DNA of 64,000 nucleotides from Cupriavidus basilensis (GTDB taxonomy: Bacteria; Pseudomonadota; Gammaproteobacteria; Burkholderiales; Burkholderiaceae), in NCBI RefSeq assembly GCF_000832305.1, contig NZ_CP010537.1, forward strand, positions 1,798,001 through 1,862,000, read 5' to 3'. The notes under the pieces were generated by a model. It had not been told where the DNA came from, searched no databases, and was given only the letters and a program-made list of their open reading frames with translations. The number at the start of each line of letters is the position of its first letter. Positions within the stretch are counted from its first letter, which is position 1. A program made the position numbers and the translations under genes. Below, one piece after another: positions 34,213 through 42,905 of this stretch.

Positions 34213-35547
34213 CTAGGTCGGCAATTCACGCGCGCGTGCGCAGATTGCAGCATGTGTCTGCGCCAGCCAGTGAGCCGGGAAGGGCTGTGCCAGCAGGTAT
34301 CCCTGTATGGCGCAACAGCCCCAACGTCGCACTTCGGCCAATTGGTGCCGTGTTTCGATGCCTTTGGCACAGACTGGCAGGCCAAGGCGCAGCGCCTGCT
34401 CGCAGGCGGCTTGCAGCCGGGCGGCGGTGCCTGCCTGCCCTGGCTGCTCGCTGCTGCCGATGCAGCGCGCGTCGAACGTCAGTAAATCGGGTTGCAGGCG
34501 CTCCAGCGTTGACGTGCCGCCTGGCGCGTCGGCAAAGTCGCTCAAGGCAAACCGCAGGCCCGCGCCGCGCAACGTGGCGAGCTTGGCCGCGGCAGCGTGG
34601 TCGTCGGCCAGCAATGCCTCGCCGGGAATCTCGAGGCAGATCCTTGCCGGGTCGAGCTTGCGCGCCGCCAGGGCGCGCGGCAAGGTGTCGATCAGCGCGG
34701 TGCCGTGCAACTGGGCGCTGGAAACCAGCAACGACAGTTCCACCGGATCGGCGACGCCCGGGCAATCCAGCAGGGGCAAGGCGTTTTCAATCAGCCAGCG
34801 TGCCACCTCGCCCATCATGCCAAGAGACTCCAGCGCGGGCAGGAAGTCTTGCGGCGCGACACGCCCCAACTCAGGGCTCTGCCAGCGCAGACGGGCCGTG
34901 TAGCCAGTCACGCAACCCGTGGCCAGCGATGCCCTTGCCTGCAGGTTCAGCGCGATCTGCCCGCGCGCCAAGGCAAAAGGCAGGGCGGCCAGGAGCGGCG
35001 TGGAAAGTGATGCAGGGGTGGCAATGCCGCCGGCGACGCCGTCGCCGCCGCGTTTGCGTACGCGCAGCATCGCGTCATAGGCCTCATGGAGGCTGCGCTC
35101 CGCTGGCTTGTCGGGTTCGTCCAGCGCCACGCCAATGCTGCTGGACAGGAACAGCTCGAACCCGTCGTGCACGAACGGCCGCGCCAGGCCGGCGGCCACG
35201 GCGCGCGCCAGGCGCATCGCCGCTTCCAAGGGATCGGCCGCTGGCAGTAGCTGCGGGGACAGCGGCACAACCGCGCCGATATCAGCCTGGCCCAGCCAGT
35301 TCACTTCGGCCGTCTGGGCCAGCGCGGCTACGCGCGCCGCCGCTTGCGCGCGTAGCCGCGTCGATAGCGCTGCACCAAGTGTTTCGCTAGCGTAGGTAAA
35401 GCGATCGAGATGGATCACCAGCACCGCGAAGCGCGGTTGCGTGGCCAGCGGCATCTGCCGCCGTGCCATCAAGGCAGCCACGAAGTCGCATTTTTCATGA
35501 GGGTCCACCTCCGGCGAGCGGACGGCATCGTCTGCGTCTGGATGCAT
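34213..35547 (-). CDS. Degenerate GGDEF-EAL protein, likely inactive in c-di-GMP turnover
   Basis: A 444-residue cytoplasmic protein with a degenerate GGDEF domain (about 25-190) followed by a degenerate EAL domain (about 195-435). The GGDEF position reads ADIGAVVPL, so the catalytic acidic residues and the binding glycines are lost. In the EAL domain the EAL triad is replaced in GYTARLRW, and the DDFG motif reads LSDFADAPGG; the later AKGIETRHQLAEV and IQGYLLAQPF keep the fold. It therefore should neither make nor cleave c-di-GMP, but may bind a partner protein or the nucleotide. There is no membrane segment. AGGGA precedes the ATG at 35547. It is monocistronic. Confidence 0.8.
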   Translation of the reverse strand: MHPDADDAVRSPEVDPHEKCDFVAALMARRQMPLATQPRFAVLVIHLDRFTYASETLGAALSTRLRAQAAARVAALAQTAEVNWLGQADIGAVVPLSPQLLPAADPLEAAMRLARAVAAGLARPFVHDGFELFLSSSIGVALDEPDKPAERSLHEAYDAMLRVRKRGGDGVAGGIATPASLSTPLLAALPFALARGQIALNLQARASLATGCVTGYTARLRWQSPELGRVAPQDFLPALESLGMMGEVARWLIENALPLLDCPGVADPVELSLLVSSAQLHGTALIDTLPRALAARKLDPARICLEIPGEALLADDHAAAAKLATLRGAGLRFALSDFADAPGGTSTLERLQPDLLTFDARCIGSSEQPGQAGTAARLQAACEQALRLGLPVCAKGIETRHQLAEVRRWGCCAIQGYLLAQPFPAHWLAQTHAAICARARELPT

Positions 35548-35804
35548 TGGGGGTCCCTGTGGGCAGCATGATTTCGCCGCACGGTGGCATGAGCGCGGCC
35601 TGCCAGAGCTCTGGCCGCGGCAACCGCCGCGCCATCGGCGCGCCGGCTCGGGGATCTGGCCCTCAAGCCGGCGTCAGGGATGGCACGGCATAGTGACGAT
35701 CATACGGTAGAGCAGGCGCCGCTCGAAGCGTGGCGGGCACAGGGATAGTGCGGATTCGCCGGGGCTTGACGAAGCCCAGGTTTCGGCGGCAGGCGGGTAT
35801 GAGG

Positions 35805-37118
35805 TCAGCCGGTGGTCTCGGCATCGGCGCCGTCGTCGGGCAGCACGCGCGACGCCAGTACCTTGTCGATGCGCTTGCCGTCCATGTCCACGATCTCGAA
35901 CTTCCAGTCGCCCCAGCGCACGGTGTCGGTGGTCTGCGGAAGGCGGCCCAACAACAGCAGCAACATGCCGGACAGCGTGTGGTAACGCTCCTTGTCCTCT
36001 TCCGGCACCTGGCGCAGGCCAATGCGGTCTTTCAGTTCGGGGATGGGAATGAGGCCATCGAGCAGCCAGGAACCGTCCTCGCGTTGCACGGCCCATTCCT
36101 CGCCTACGCCATCCTGCTTGAATTCGCCGGTGATGGCCTCGATCAGGTCCTGCAGCGTCACCAGGCCTAGCACCTCGCCGTATTCGTCGATGACAAAGGC
36201 GATCTGGCCGCCGGAAATGCGGAAATTCTCCAGCAGTTCCATGCCGGTCACGCTCTCCGGCACGAACACCGGAGGCTGCGCCACGGTGGCGAGGTCGGTC
36301 GGCTCGCCGCGCAGGCGGCGCGCCAGCAACTGGCGGGCGCTCACCACGCCCAGCATGTCGTGCATGCCGCCGCGCACCACCGGGAAGCGCGAGTGATCGG
36401 ACTCCTCGATGCGGCGCAGGTTTTCTTCCAGCGGGACTTCCACGTCCAGGCAGACCACATCGCCGCGCGGCACCATCAGCGAGGTGAGTTGTCGGTCATC
36501 CAGGCGGAACACATTACGCACCATGGTGTGCTCGTGCTGCTCGATGACGCCGGCTTCCGAGCCCTCCACCAGGAGGGCATGGATCTCTTCTTCGGTCACC
36601 GCTGGGCCGCGGCCGCTTTTCACGCCAAGCATGCGCAGCACCAGCCGGGTTGAGCTCGATAGCAGCTTGACGAACGGGGTGGAGGCCAGCGCCAGGAAGG
36701 AAATCGGGCGCGAGACCAGGCGCGCGATGGTTTCGGGGGCCATCTGGCCAAGGCGCTTGGGTACCAGCTCACCCAGCACAATGGAGAAATAGGTCAGGCC
36801 GGCCACCACAATGGTGGTCGCCACCCAGCCGGCGGTCGAGGCCTGCATGCCAAAGCCCTGCAGCCAGACGCCTAGCGGCTGCGCCAGGGTGGATTCGCCA
36901 ACGACGCCGTTCAGCACGCCAATGGAGGTGATGCCGATCTGGACGGTAGACAGAAATCGGGTGGGATCCTCGCCCAGCTTGATCGCTTCGATCGCGCCAC
37001 GGTCGCCTTCTTCGATGCGCCGCTGCAGGCGGGCCTTGCGGGCTGTCATCAAGGCGATTTCGGACATTGCGAACAGGCCGTTGATCAGGATCAGCACCAG
37101 CAATATGGCAATTTCCAT
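35805..37118 (-). CDS. CNNM/CBS/CorC-type membrane protein (HlyC/CorC family)
   Basis: A 437-residue inner-membrane protein of the UPF0053 family. An N-terminal DUF21 (CNNM) membrane domain at about 1-190 (LILINGLFAMSEIALMTARK, FSIVLGELVPKRLGQ), two CBS domains at about 215-335 (LTSLMVPRGDVVCLDVEVPL, GMHDMLGVVSARQLLARRL) and a CorC_HlyC domain at about 350-430 (RISGGQIAFVIDEYGEVLGL, YHTLSGMLLLLLG). CNNM/CorC proteins act in magnesium and divalent-cation handling; haemolysin activity is doubtful for this group. The ATG at 37118 is at the family N-terminus, although a good Shine-Dalgarno is not seen. It is divergent from the acetone carboxylase operon. Confidence 0.88.
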   Translation of the reverse strand: MEIAILLVLILINGLFAMSEIALMTARKARLQRRIEEGDRGAIEAIKLGEDPTRFLSTVQIGITSIGVLNGVVGESTLAQPLGVWLQGFGMQASTAGWVATTIVVAGLTYFSIVLGELVPKRLGQMAPETIARLVSRPISFLALASTPFVKLLSSSTRLVLRMLGVKSGRGPAVTEEEIHALLVEGSEAGVIEQHEHTMVRNVFRLDDRQLTSLMVPRGDVVCLDVEVPLEENLRRIEESDHSRFPVVRGGMHDMLGVVSARQLLARRLRGEPTDLATVAQPPVFVPESVTGMELLENFRISGGQIAFVIDEYGEVLGLVTLQDLIEAITGEFKQDGVGEEWAVQREDGSWLLDGLIPIPELKDRIGLRQVPEEDKERYHTLSGMLLLLLGRLPQTTDTVRWGDWKFEIVDMDGKRIDKVLASRVLPDDGADAETTG

Positions 37119-37507
37119 CAGGGTGCGCGCCCTGTGCGCGCAGGAGTTATCGAGGCCCAAAGCATAACATTGCTGTGTGTCAGGGCCGCTGCGGGCTTGC
37201 CTGGATTGCCGTGCCCATTCCCCCTTGCGGCACTTTGTGCTGACCGGGCCGTCACCTGGGCACAGCATGAAAACCGAACGGTGCCCCCGTTTGAAAACAC
37301 GGCGTTCGAGACGGTACAAGTCGCTTCCCGCTCCGGCCTTTGCGCGAGGCTGTTCGCTATCTCATTGATATAAAACAAAAAATACTTTTCTCCAACAGTT
37401 GGCACAGGCGTTGCGTTACTGACACCGGACCACCGTGCGATGCGGTGAGTTTGGCAACGGCGCTGCCTGGCAGCCGCCGTGAACGCTGACAAAGCAAGGA
37501 GACAAGT
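37119..37507. other. Regulatory region upstream of the acetone carboxylase operon
   Basis: This 389-base divergent region carries the sigma-54 promoter of acx (37399-37416). An AT-rich stretch with short A/T runs (about 37355-37390) just upstream of it could bind IHF and bend the DNA. The activator-binding site, expected 80-200 bases upstream of the promoter, was not identified with confidence; a TGTGCTGACC/GGGCACA region near 37227-37264 is a weak candidate. Confidence 0.55.
37399..37416 (+). promoter_or_regulatory. Sigma-54 promoter of the acx operon
   Basis: TTGGCACAGGCGTTGCGT matches the -24/-12 consensus TGGCAC-N5-TTGC exactly, with GG at 37401-37402 and GC at 37413-37414. Transcription would begin near 37426, about 80 bases ahead of acxA. 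It requires an AAA+ activator, which is encoded at 42906. Confidence 0.9.
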
Positions 37508-39652
37508 ATGGAAGTGCAATCACAAGTCCAGGTGATGGGCATCGACGCCGGCGGCACGATGACCGACACCTTCTTTGTGCGCGGCGACGGGCGATTCGTC
37601 GTCGGCAAGGCGCAAAGCAACCCGGAAGACGAATCCCTGGCCATCTTCAACTCCTCGGAGGACGCGCTTGCGCACTGGCAGCGCGGGGTCGATGACGTAT
37701 ACCCCGAACTGCTGACCTGCGTGTACTCGGGCACCGCGATGCTCAACCGCGTCGTGCAGCGCAAGGGGCTGGACGTGGGCCTGATGGTCAACAAAGGCTT
37801 CGAGCACGTCCATTCGATGGGCAGGGCCATCCAGAGCTACCTGGGCTACGCGCTGGAGGAGCGCATCCATCTCAATACGCACCGCTACGACGAACCGCTG
37901 GTGCCCCTGTCGCGTACCCGCGGCGTGACCGAACGCACCGACGTGCAGGGAGAAATCGTGATCCCGCTGCGCGAAAATGAAGTGCGTCAGGCGACACGCG
38001 AATTGGTGGCGGCCGGGTCCAAGGCTGTGGTGATCTGCTTCCTGCAATCGCACAAGAACGGCACCAGCGAGCAGCAGGCGCGAGACATCACGCGTGACGA
38101 GCTCAAAAAGCTCGGCGCCGAGATCCCGGTGTTCGCCTCGGTGGACTATTACCCGCAGCGCAAGGAAAGCCACCGGATGAACACCACGGTGCTGGAGGCA
38201 TACGCGGCCGAGCCCTCGCGGCAGACGCTGAAAAAGGTCAGCGACCGCTTCAGGAAGCACGGTGCCAGGTTCGACCTGCGGGTGATGGCCACCCACGGCG
38301 GCACCATCAGTTGGAAGGCCAAGGAACTGGCGCGCACCATCGTCTCCGGACCGATCGGCGGCGTGATCGGCTCCAAGCTGCTGGGCGAGACGCTGGGCTA
38401 CGACAATATCGCCTGTTCCGACATCGGCGGCACCTCGTTCGACATGGCGCTCATCACCAAGGGCAACTTCGCCATCGCCGCCGATCCCGACATGGCGCGT
38501 CTGGTACTGTCCCTGCCGCTGGTGACGATGGACTCGGTGGGCGCTGGCGCCGGCAGCTTCGTGCGGCTTGATCCCTATAGCGGCGCCATCAAGCTCGGCC
38601 CGGACAGCGCGGGCTATCGGGTCGGTACGTGCTGGCCGGAAAGCGGGCTGGACACGGTGTCGGTCTCGGATTGCCATGTGGTGTTGGGCTACCTCAATCC
38701 TGACAACTTCCTTGGCGGCGCGATCCGGCTGGATGTGGAGCGGGCGCGCCAGCATATCAAGGCGCAGATCGCCGATCCGCTGGGTTTGTCGGTAGAGGAT
38801 GCCGCGGCCGGCGTGATCGAACTGCTCGACCTGCAATTGCGCGAGTACTTGCGTTCCAACGTGAGCGCCAAGGGCTATAACCCGACCGAGTTCGTCTGCT
38901 TCTCCTACGGCGGTGCCGGGCCTGTCCATACCTATGGCTACACCGAAGGGCTGGGCTTCAAGGATGTGATCGTGCCGGCTTGGGCGGCGGGCTTCTCGGC
39001 GTTTGGCTGTGCTTGCGCGGACTTCGAGTACCGCTATGACAAGAGCGTCGACCTGGCGCTGCCGCAGGACGCTGCGCAGGAGGACAAGGCCGGGGCGGCC
39101 CAGACCATCCAGCGGGCGTGGTCGGACCTGGCCGCCAAGGTGATCGAGGAGTTCAAGATCAACGGCTTCAAGGCCGAAGACGTGATCCTGCGGCCCGGCT
39201 ACCGCATGCAATACATGGGCCAGCTTAACGACCTGGAAATCAGCTCCCCGATCGTCAATGCCGCCGTGGCGGGCGATTGGGACCAGATCGTCGATGCCTT
39301 CGAGGAAACCTACGGCCGCGTGTACGCCAGTTCGGCGCGTTCGCCAGAGCTGGGTTTCTCCGTCACTGGCGCCATCATGCGCGGCATGGTGATTACCCAG
39401 AAGCCGGTGCTGCCGGAAGACCCGGAAGGCGGGCCGAAGCCCCCCGCGCAAGCACGGCTGGGAACGCGTCCGCTGTATCGCCAGAAGCGGTGGCACGACG
39501 CGGTGCTGTGGAAGATGGAAGCGCTGCTGCCTGGCAACACCATCACCGGGCCGGCCATCATCGAGTCGGATGCCACCACCTTCGTCGTGCCCGAGGGCTT
39601 TGCCACCACGCTCGACAAGCATCACCTCTTCCACCTTAAAGAAGTGAAGTAA
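37508..39652 (+). CDS. acxA: Acetone carboxylase beta subunit
   Basis: A 714-residue protein of the hydantoinase A/acetone carboxylase beta family. The nucleotide-binding opening GIDAGGTMTDTFFV at about 11-24, SGTAMLNRVVQRKGLDVGLM, SGPIGGVIGSKLLGETLGYD and DIGGTSFDMALI are seen, with GGAGPVHTYGYTEGLGF near 475. With the alpha and gamma subunits it carboxylates acetone to acetoacetate at the cost of ATP, using a manganese/iron site. AAGGAGAC lies before the ATG at 37508. It is the first gene of a sigma-54-dependent acx operon (11 bases to acxB). A hydantoinase is ruled out by the third, small subunit gene. Confidence 0.93.
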   Translation: MEVQSQVQVMGIDAGGTMTDTFFVRGDGRFVVGKAQSNPEDESLAIFNSSEDALAHWQRGVDDVYPELLTCVYSGTAMLNRVVQRKGLDVGLMVNKGFEHVHSMGRAIQSYLGYALEERIHLNTHRYDEPLVPLSRTRGVTERTDVQGEIVIPLRENEVRQATRELVAAGSKAVVICFLQSHKNGTSEQQARDITRDELKKLGAEIPVFASVDYYPQRKESHRMNTTVLEAYAAEPSRQTLKKVSDRFRKHGARFDLRVMATHGGTISWKAKELARTIVSGPIGGVIGSKLLGETLGYDNIACSDIGGTSFDMALITKGNFAIAADPDMARLVLSLPLVTMDSVGAGAGSFVRLDPYSGAIKLGPDSAGYRVGTCWPESGLDTVSVSDCHVVLGYLNPDNFLGGAIRLDVERARQHIKAQIADPLGLSVEDAAAGVIELLDLQLREYLRSNVSAKGYNPTEFVCFSYGGAGPVHTYGYTEGLGFKDVIVPAWAAGFSAFGCACADFEYRYDKSVDLALPQDAAQEDKAGAAQTIQRAWSDLAAKVIEEFKINGFKAEDVILRPGYRMQYMGQLNDLEISSPIVNAAVAGDWDQIVDAFEETYGRVYASSARSPELGFSVTGAIMRGMVITQKPVLPEDPEGGPKPPAQARLGTRPLYRQKRWHDAVLWKMEALLPGNTITGPAIIESDATTFVVPEGFATTLDKHHLFHLKEVK

Positions 39653-39663
39653 GGAGACACGCC

Positions 39664-41988
39664 ATGAACATGATGTCCAGCAAGGAAGTCGGACTCGCCG
39701 ACCTGCTCAAGACCGGCGAGACACTCAAGCAGTTCCGCGACGCCATCCTCGAACGCACCGCCGAGACAGGCCATTACAACGGGCTCACGCGCCTTGCATT
39801 TCGCGAGCGGGACCCGATCCGCTATGAAAAGCTCTTCTCCAAGCTGCGCGGCGGCCTGGTGCACGCGCGTGAAACCGCCAAGAAAATCGCCGCCAGCCCG
39901 ATCGTCGAACAGGAGGGCGAACTGTGCTTCACGCTCTACAACGCCGCCGGCGATTGCGTGCTGACCTCGACCGGGATCATCATCCACGTCGGCACGATGG
40001 GAGCCGCGATCAAGTACATGATCGAGAACGACTGGGAGACCAATCCCGGCATCCACCCCGGCGACATGTTCACCAACAATGATTGCGCGATCGGCAACGT
40101 CCATCCCTGCGATATCGCCACCATCGTGCCGATTTTCGCGCATGGCAAGCTGGTGGGCTGGGTGGGCGGCGTGACCCACGTGATCGACACCGGCGCGGTG
40201 ACGCCCGGATCGATGTCCACCGGGCAGGTGCAGCGCTTTGGCGACGGCTACATGATCACCTGTCGCAAGACCGGGGTGAACGACACCCCGCTGCGCGACT
40301 GGCTGCATGAAAGCCAGCGTTCGGTACGCACGCCGAAGTACTGGATTCTCGACGAGCGAACCCGCATCGCAGGCTGCCACATGATCCGCGACCTGATCGA
40401 GGAAGTGATCGAGGACGAAGGACTGCAAGCCTACGAAGAGTTCTCCTACGAGGTGATCGAGGAAGGGCGCCGCGGCCTGCAGACGCGCATCAAGGCGATG
40501 ACGCTGCCGGGCAAGTACCGCAAGGTGGCGTTTGTCGACGTGCCGTACAACCACCCGGATGTGCAGACCTCGTCGGCCTTCGCCAAGCTCGATTCGATCA
40601 TGCATTCGCCGGTGGAAATGGAAATCCGCAAGGATGGTTCGTGGCGCCTGGATTTCGAGGGCGCGAGCCGCTGGGGCTGGCATTCCTACAACGCGCACCA
40701 CGTGGCCTTTACCAGCGGTATCTGGGTGATGATGACGCAAACGCTGGTGCCCACGCAACGCATTAACGATGGCGCCTACTTCGGCACGGAATTCCATCTG
40801 CCCAAGGGCACCTGGATGAATCCGGACGATCGCCGCACTGGCCATGCCTATGCCTGGCACTTCCTGGTCTCGGGCTGGAGCGCGATGTGGCGCGGCTTGT
40901 CGCAGGCCTATTTCAGCCGCGGCTACCTGGAAGAGGTCAATGCCGGCAACGCCAACACCTCCAACTGGCTGCAGGGCGGCGGCATCAACCAGGAGGGCGA
41001 GATCCACGCGGTCAACAGCTTCGAGGCTTCGTCGTGCGGCACCGGCGCCAGCGCCATCAAGGACGGTCTCAACCATGCCGCGGCGATCTGGAACCCGGAA
41101 GGCGATATGGGCGATATCGAGATATGGGAAATGGCCGAGCCCCTGCTTTACCTGGGGCGCAACGCCAAGGCCAATTCCGGCGGCTATGGCAAATACCGGG
41201 GCGGCTGCGGCTTCGAGACGCTGCGCATGGTGTGGAAAGCGCAGGACTGGACCATGTTCTTCATGGGCAACGGCTACATGAACAGCGACTGGGGCCTGAT
41301 GGGCGGCTATCCGGCCGCCACCGGCTACCGCTTCGAAGCCCACAAGACCGGCCTGAAGGAGCGCATCGCCGCCGGCGACAGCCTGCCCCTTGGTGGCGAT
41401 GCCAATCCGGACCTGCCGGACTACGAGAACCACCTCAACGCCGGCGCGGTCGTCAAGCGCGACCAGCAGTGCATGACGACCGAGGACTGCTACGACAACT
41501 ACGACCTGTACCTGAACTACCTGCGTGGCGGCCCGGGCTTTGGCGACCCGCTCGACCGCGAGGTCGAGGCCATCGAGCGGGACCTGAACAACGCCTTGCT
41601 GCTGCCGGAATATGCGCAGAAGGTATATGGCGCGGTCGCAACCAAGGACGGCAATGGGATATGGAAGGTGGATGCCAAGCAGACCGCGTTGCTGCGTATC
41701 GAGATCCGCAACCAGCGCCTGGCTCGCTCGCAGCCTGTCCAGGAATGGATGAAGGGCGAGCGCGAGCGGATTCTGGTCAAGCATGCCTCGATCCAGGTGC
41801 GGCACATGTTTGCCACCAGCTTTGGCCTGTCGAGCAAGTTCGAGCAGCAGTTTCGCACGTTCTGGGGCCTGCCGGACTCGTGGACCTTGACCGAGGACGA
41901 GCTGGACGTGCCGACCTATGGCTCGAAGTACCGCATGGACCTGTCCAAGATGCCCGACGTCAACACCGTGGTGCTGGTCGAAGAGTGA
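39664..41988 (+). CDS. acxB: Acetone carboxylase alpha subunit
   Basis: A 774-residue protein of the hydantoinase B/acetone carboxylase alpha family. Family marks are the early ARETAKKIAASPIVEQEGEL, PGDMFTNNDCAIGNVHPCDI (with metal-site-type His/Asp), HGKLVGWVGGVTHVIDTGAV, SSCGTGASAIKDGLNHAAAI and GYGKYRGGCGFETL. It holds the catalytic site where acetone is carboxylated with the other subunits. TAAGGAGACACGCC precedes the ATG at 39664, and the stop codon of acxA lies 11 bases upstream. The next gene, acxC, starts 57 bases later. The whole operon is on one strand with the same codon style. Confidence 0.93.
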   Translation: MNMMSSKEVGLADLLKTGETLKQFRDAILERTAETGHYNGLTRLAFRERDPIRYEKLFSKLRGGLVHARETAKKIAASPIVEQEGELCFTLYNAAGDCVLTSTGIIIHVGTMGAAIKYMIENDWETNPGIHPGDMFTNNDCAIGNVHPCDIATIVPIFAHGKLVGWVGGVTHVIDTGAVTPGSMSTGQVQRFGDGYMITCRKTGVNDTPLRDWLHESQRSVRTPKYWILDERTRIAGCHMIRDLIEEVIEDEGLQAYEEFSYEVIEEGRRGLQTRIKAMTLPGKYRKVAFVDVPYNHPDVQTSSAFAKLDSIMHSPVEMEIRKDGSWRLDFEGASRWGWHSYNAHHVAFTSGIWVMMTQTLVPTQRINDGAYFGTEFHLPKGTWMNPDDRRTGHAYAWHFLVSGWSAMWRGLSQAYFSRGYLEEVNAGNANTSNWLQGGGINQEGEIHAVNSFEASSCGTGASAIKDGLNHAAAIWNPEGDMGDIEIWEMAEPLLYLGRNAKANSGGYGKYRGGCGFETLRMVWKAQDWTMFFMGNGYMNSDWGLMGGYPAATGYRFEAHKTGLKERIAAGDSLPLGGDANPDLPDYENHLNAGAVVKRDQQCMTTEDCYDNYDLYLNYLRGGPGFGDPLDREVEAIERDLNNALLLPEYAQKVYGAVATKDGNGIWKVDAKQTALLRIEIRNQRLARSQPVQEWMKGERERILVKHASIQVRHMFATSFGLSSKFEQQFRTFWGLPDSWTLTEDELDVPTYGSKYRMDLSKMPDVNTVVLVEE

Positions 41989-42045
41989 GGCCCGGCCGGC
42001 ACCAACCAATGCACACATTAGTCAATACGCCAGAGAGGATTCAAG

Positions 42046-42552
42046 ATGTCCACTTACACCAGTGAACAGGTCAAGAACCTGGTCGACGGCAAGCTCGACT
42101 GGGACACCACCCTGCGCATGCTATCGATGCCCAAGGATGCCGCGCGCTTTCAGCTATACGTGCAAGCGCTGCAGAAAAAGCTCGATTGGGCCGATCGCAT
42201 CGTGCTGCCGCTTAGCCCGCACATGTTTATCGTGCAGCAGTCCAAGACCAAAAAGTGGGTCACGCAATGCGATTGCGGCCATGTCTTCTGCGACTACCGG
42301 GAGAACTGGAAGCTCCATGCCAACGTCTACGTGCGCGACACGGATGAAGCCATGGCCGAGGTCTATCCGCACCTGATGGCGCCGGACACGCAATGGCAGG
42401 TGTACCGCGAATACTACTGCCCCAAGTGCGGAACCATGCACGACGTGGAAGCCCCCACGCCGTGGTATCCGGTGATCCACGACTTCGAGCCGGATATCGA
42501 AGCGTTCTATACGGACTGGGTGAAGCTGCCTCTGCCGGAACGCGCGGACTGA
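42046..42552 (+). CDS. acxC: Acetone carboxylase gamma subunit
   Basis: A 168-residue small subunit, diagnostic for acetone carboxylase rather than hydantoinase. It has two cysteine pairs: CDCGHVFC at about 67-74 and YCPKCGTMHDVE near 125, likely a zinc site, plus the family segments LPLSPHMFIVQQSKTKKWVT and FCDYRENWKLHANVYVRDTD. It completes the alpha2-beta2-gamma2 complex. GAGAGGATTCAAG precedes the ATG at 42046. A good intrinsic terminator follows 84 bases after the stop. Confidence 0.95.
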   Translation: MSTYTSEQVKNLVDGKLDWDTTLRMLSMPKDAARFQLYVQALQKKLDWADRIVLPLSPHMFIVQQSKTKKWVTQCDCGHVFCDYRENWKLHANVYVRDTDEAMAEVYPHLMAPDTQWQVYREYYCPKCGTMHDVEAPTPWYPVIHDFEPDIEAFYTDWVKLPLPERAD

Positions 42553-42905
42553 TACCGGTCTCGACATCGAGGTAATCGTTTCTGCACTTCCGGGCCAGGG
42601 GATGGATCATGCATCCCTCTTGGCGGTGGCCTTTCGGCCGTTCGATTTTCGGACGGCCGTTTCGTTTTCGGCCGGTCGGTGACGGGCGCTCGGGCGCCCG
42701 CGCGGCCGGGCGGGCCGTACGGCGGGCACATGGCGCGTGGCCTGGAACTTGCGGGTAGGCAAGCCCCGGCTGGCATTGGCGGCACCGTCGGGAGTAGGAT
42801 GCAAAGAGCGGGCGCCAGTCCCGCGAAGCACGCAAGACAAGAGATCGAGCCGGATAACCGGCCATCCGAGCCCGCATCGGGCGGGCCCCCGCAAGGAGAC
42901 ACGGA
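42553..42905. other. Intergenic region after acxC, before the activator gene
   Basis: This 353-base stretch holds the acx terminator (42636-42668) and must hold the activator's promoter, which I could not pick out with confidence. No gene is seen. Confidence 0.6.
42636..42668 (+). terminator. Rho-independent terminator of the acx operon
   Basis: GGCCGTTCG (42636-42644), ATTTT loop and CGGACGGCC (42650-42658) form a 9-bp stem with one G-T pair, followed by GTTTCGTTTT. It separates acxABC from the regulator gene. Confidence 0.75.

Noticed and set aside
37520..42018. Long minus-strand frames opposite acxA and acxB
   Set aside because: They are complements of conserved genes in a well-ordered operon, with no conserved domains.
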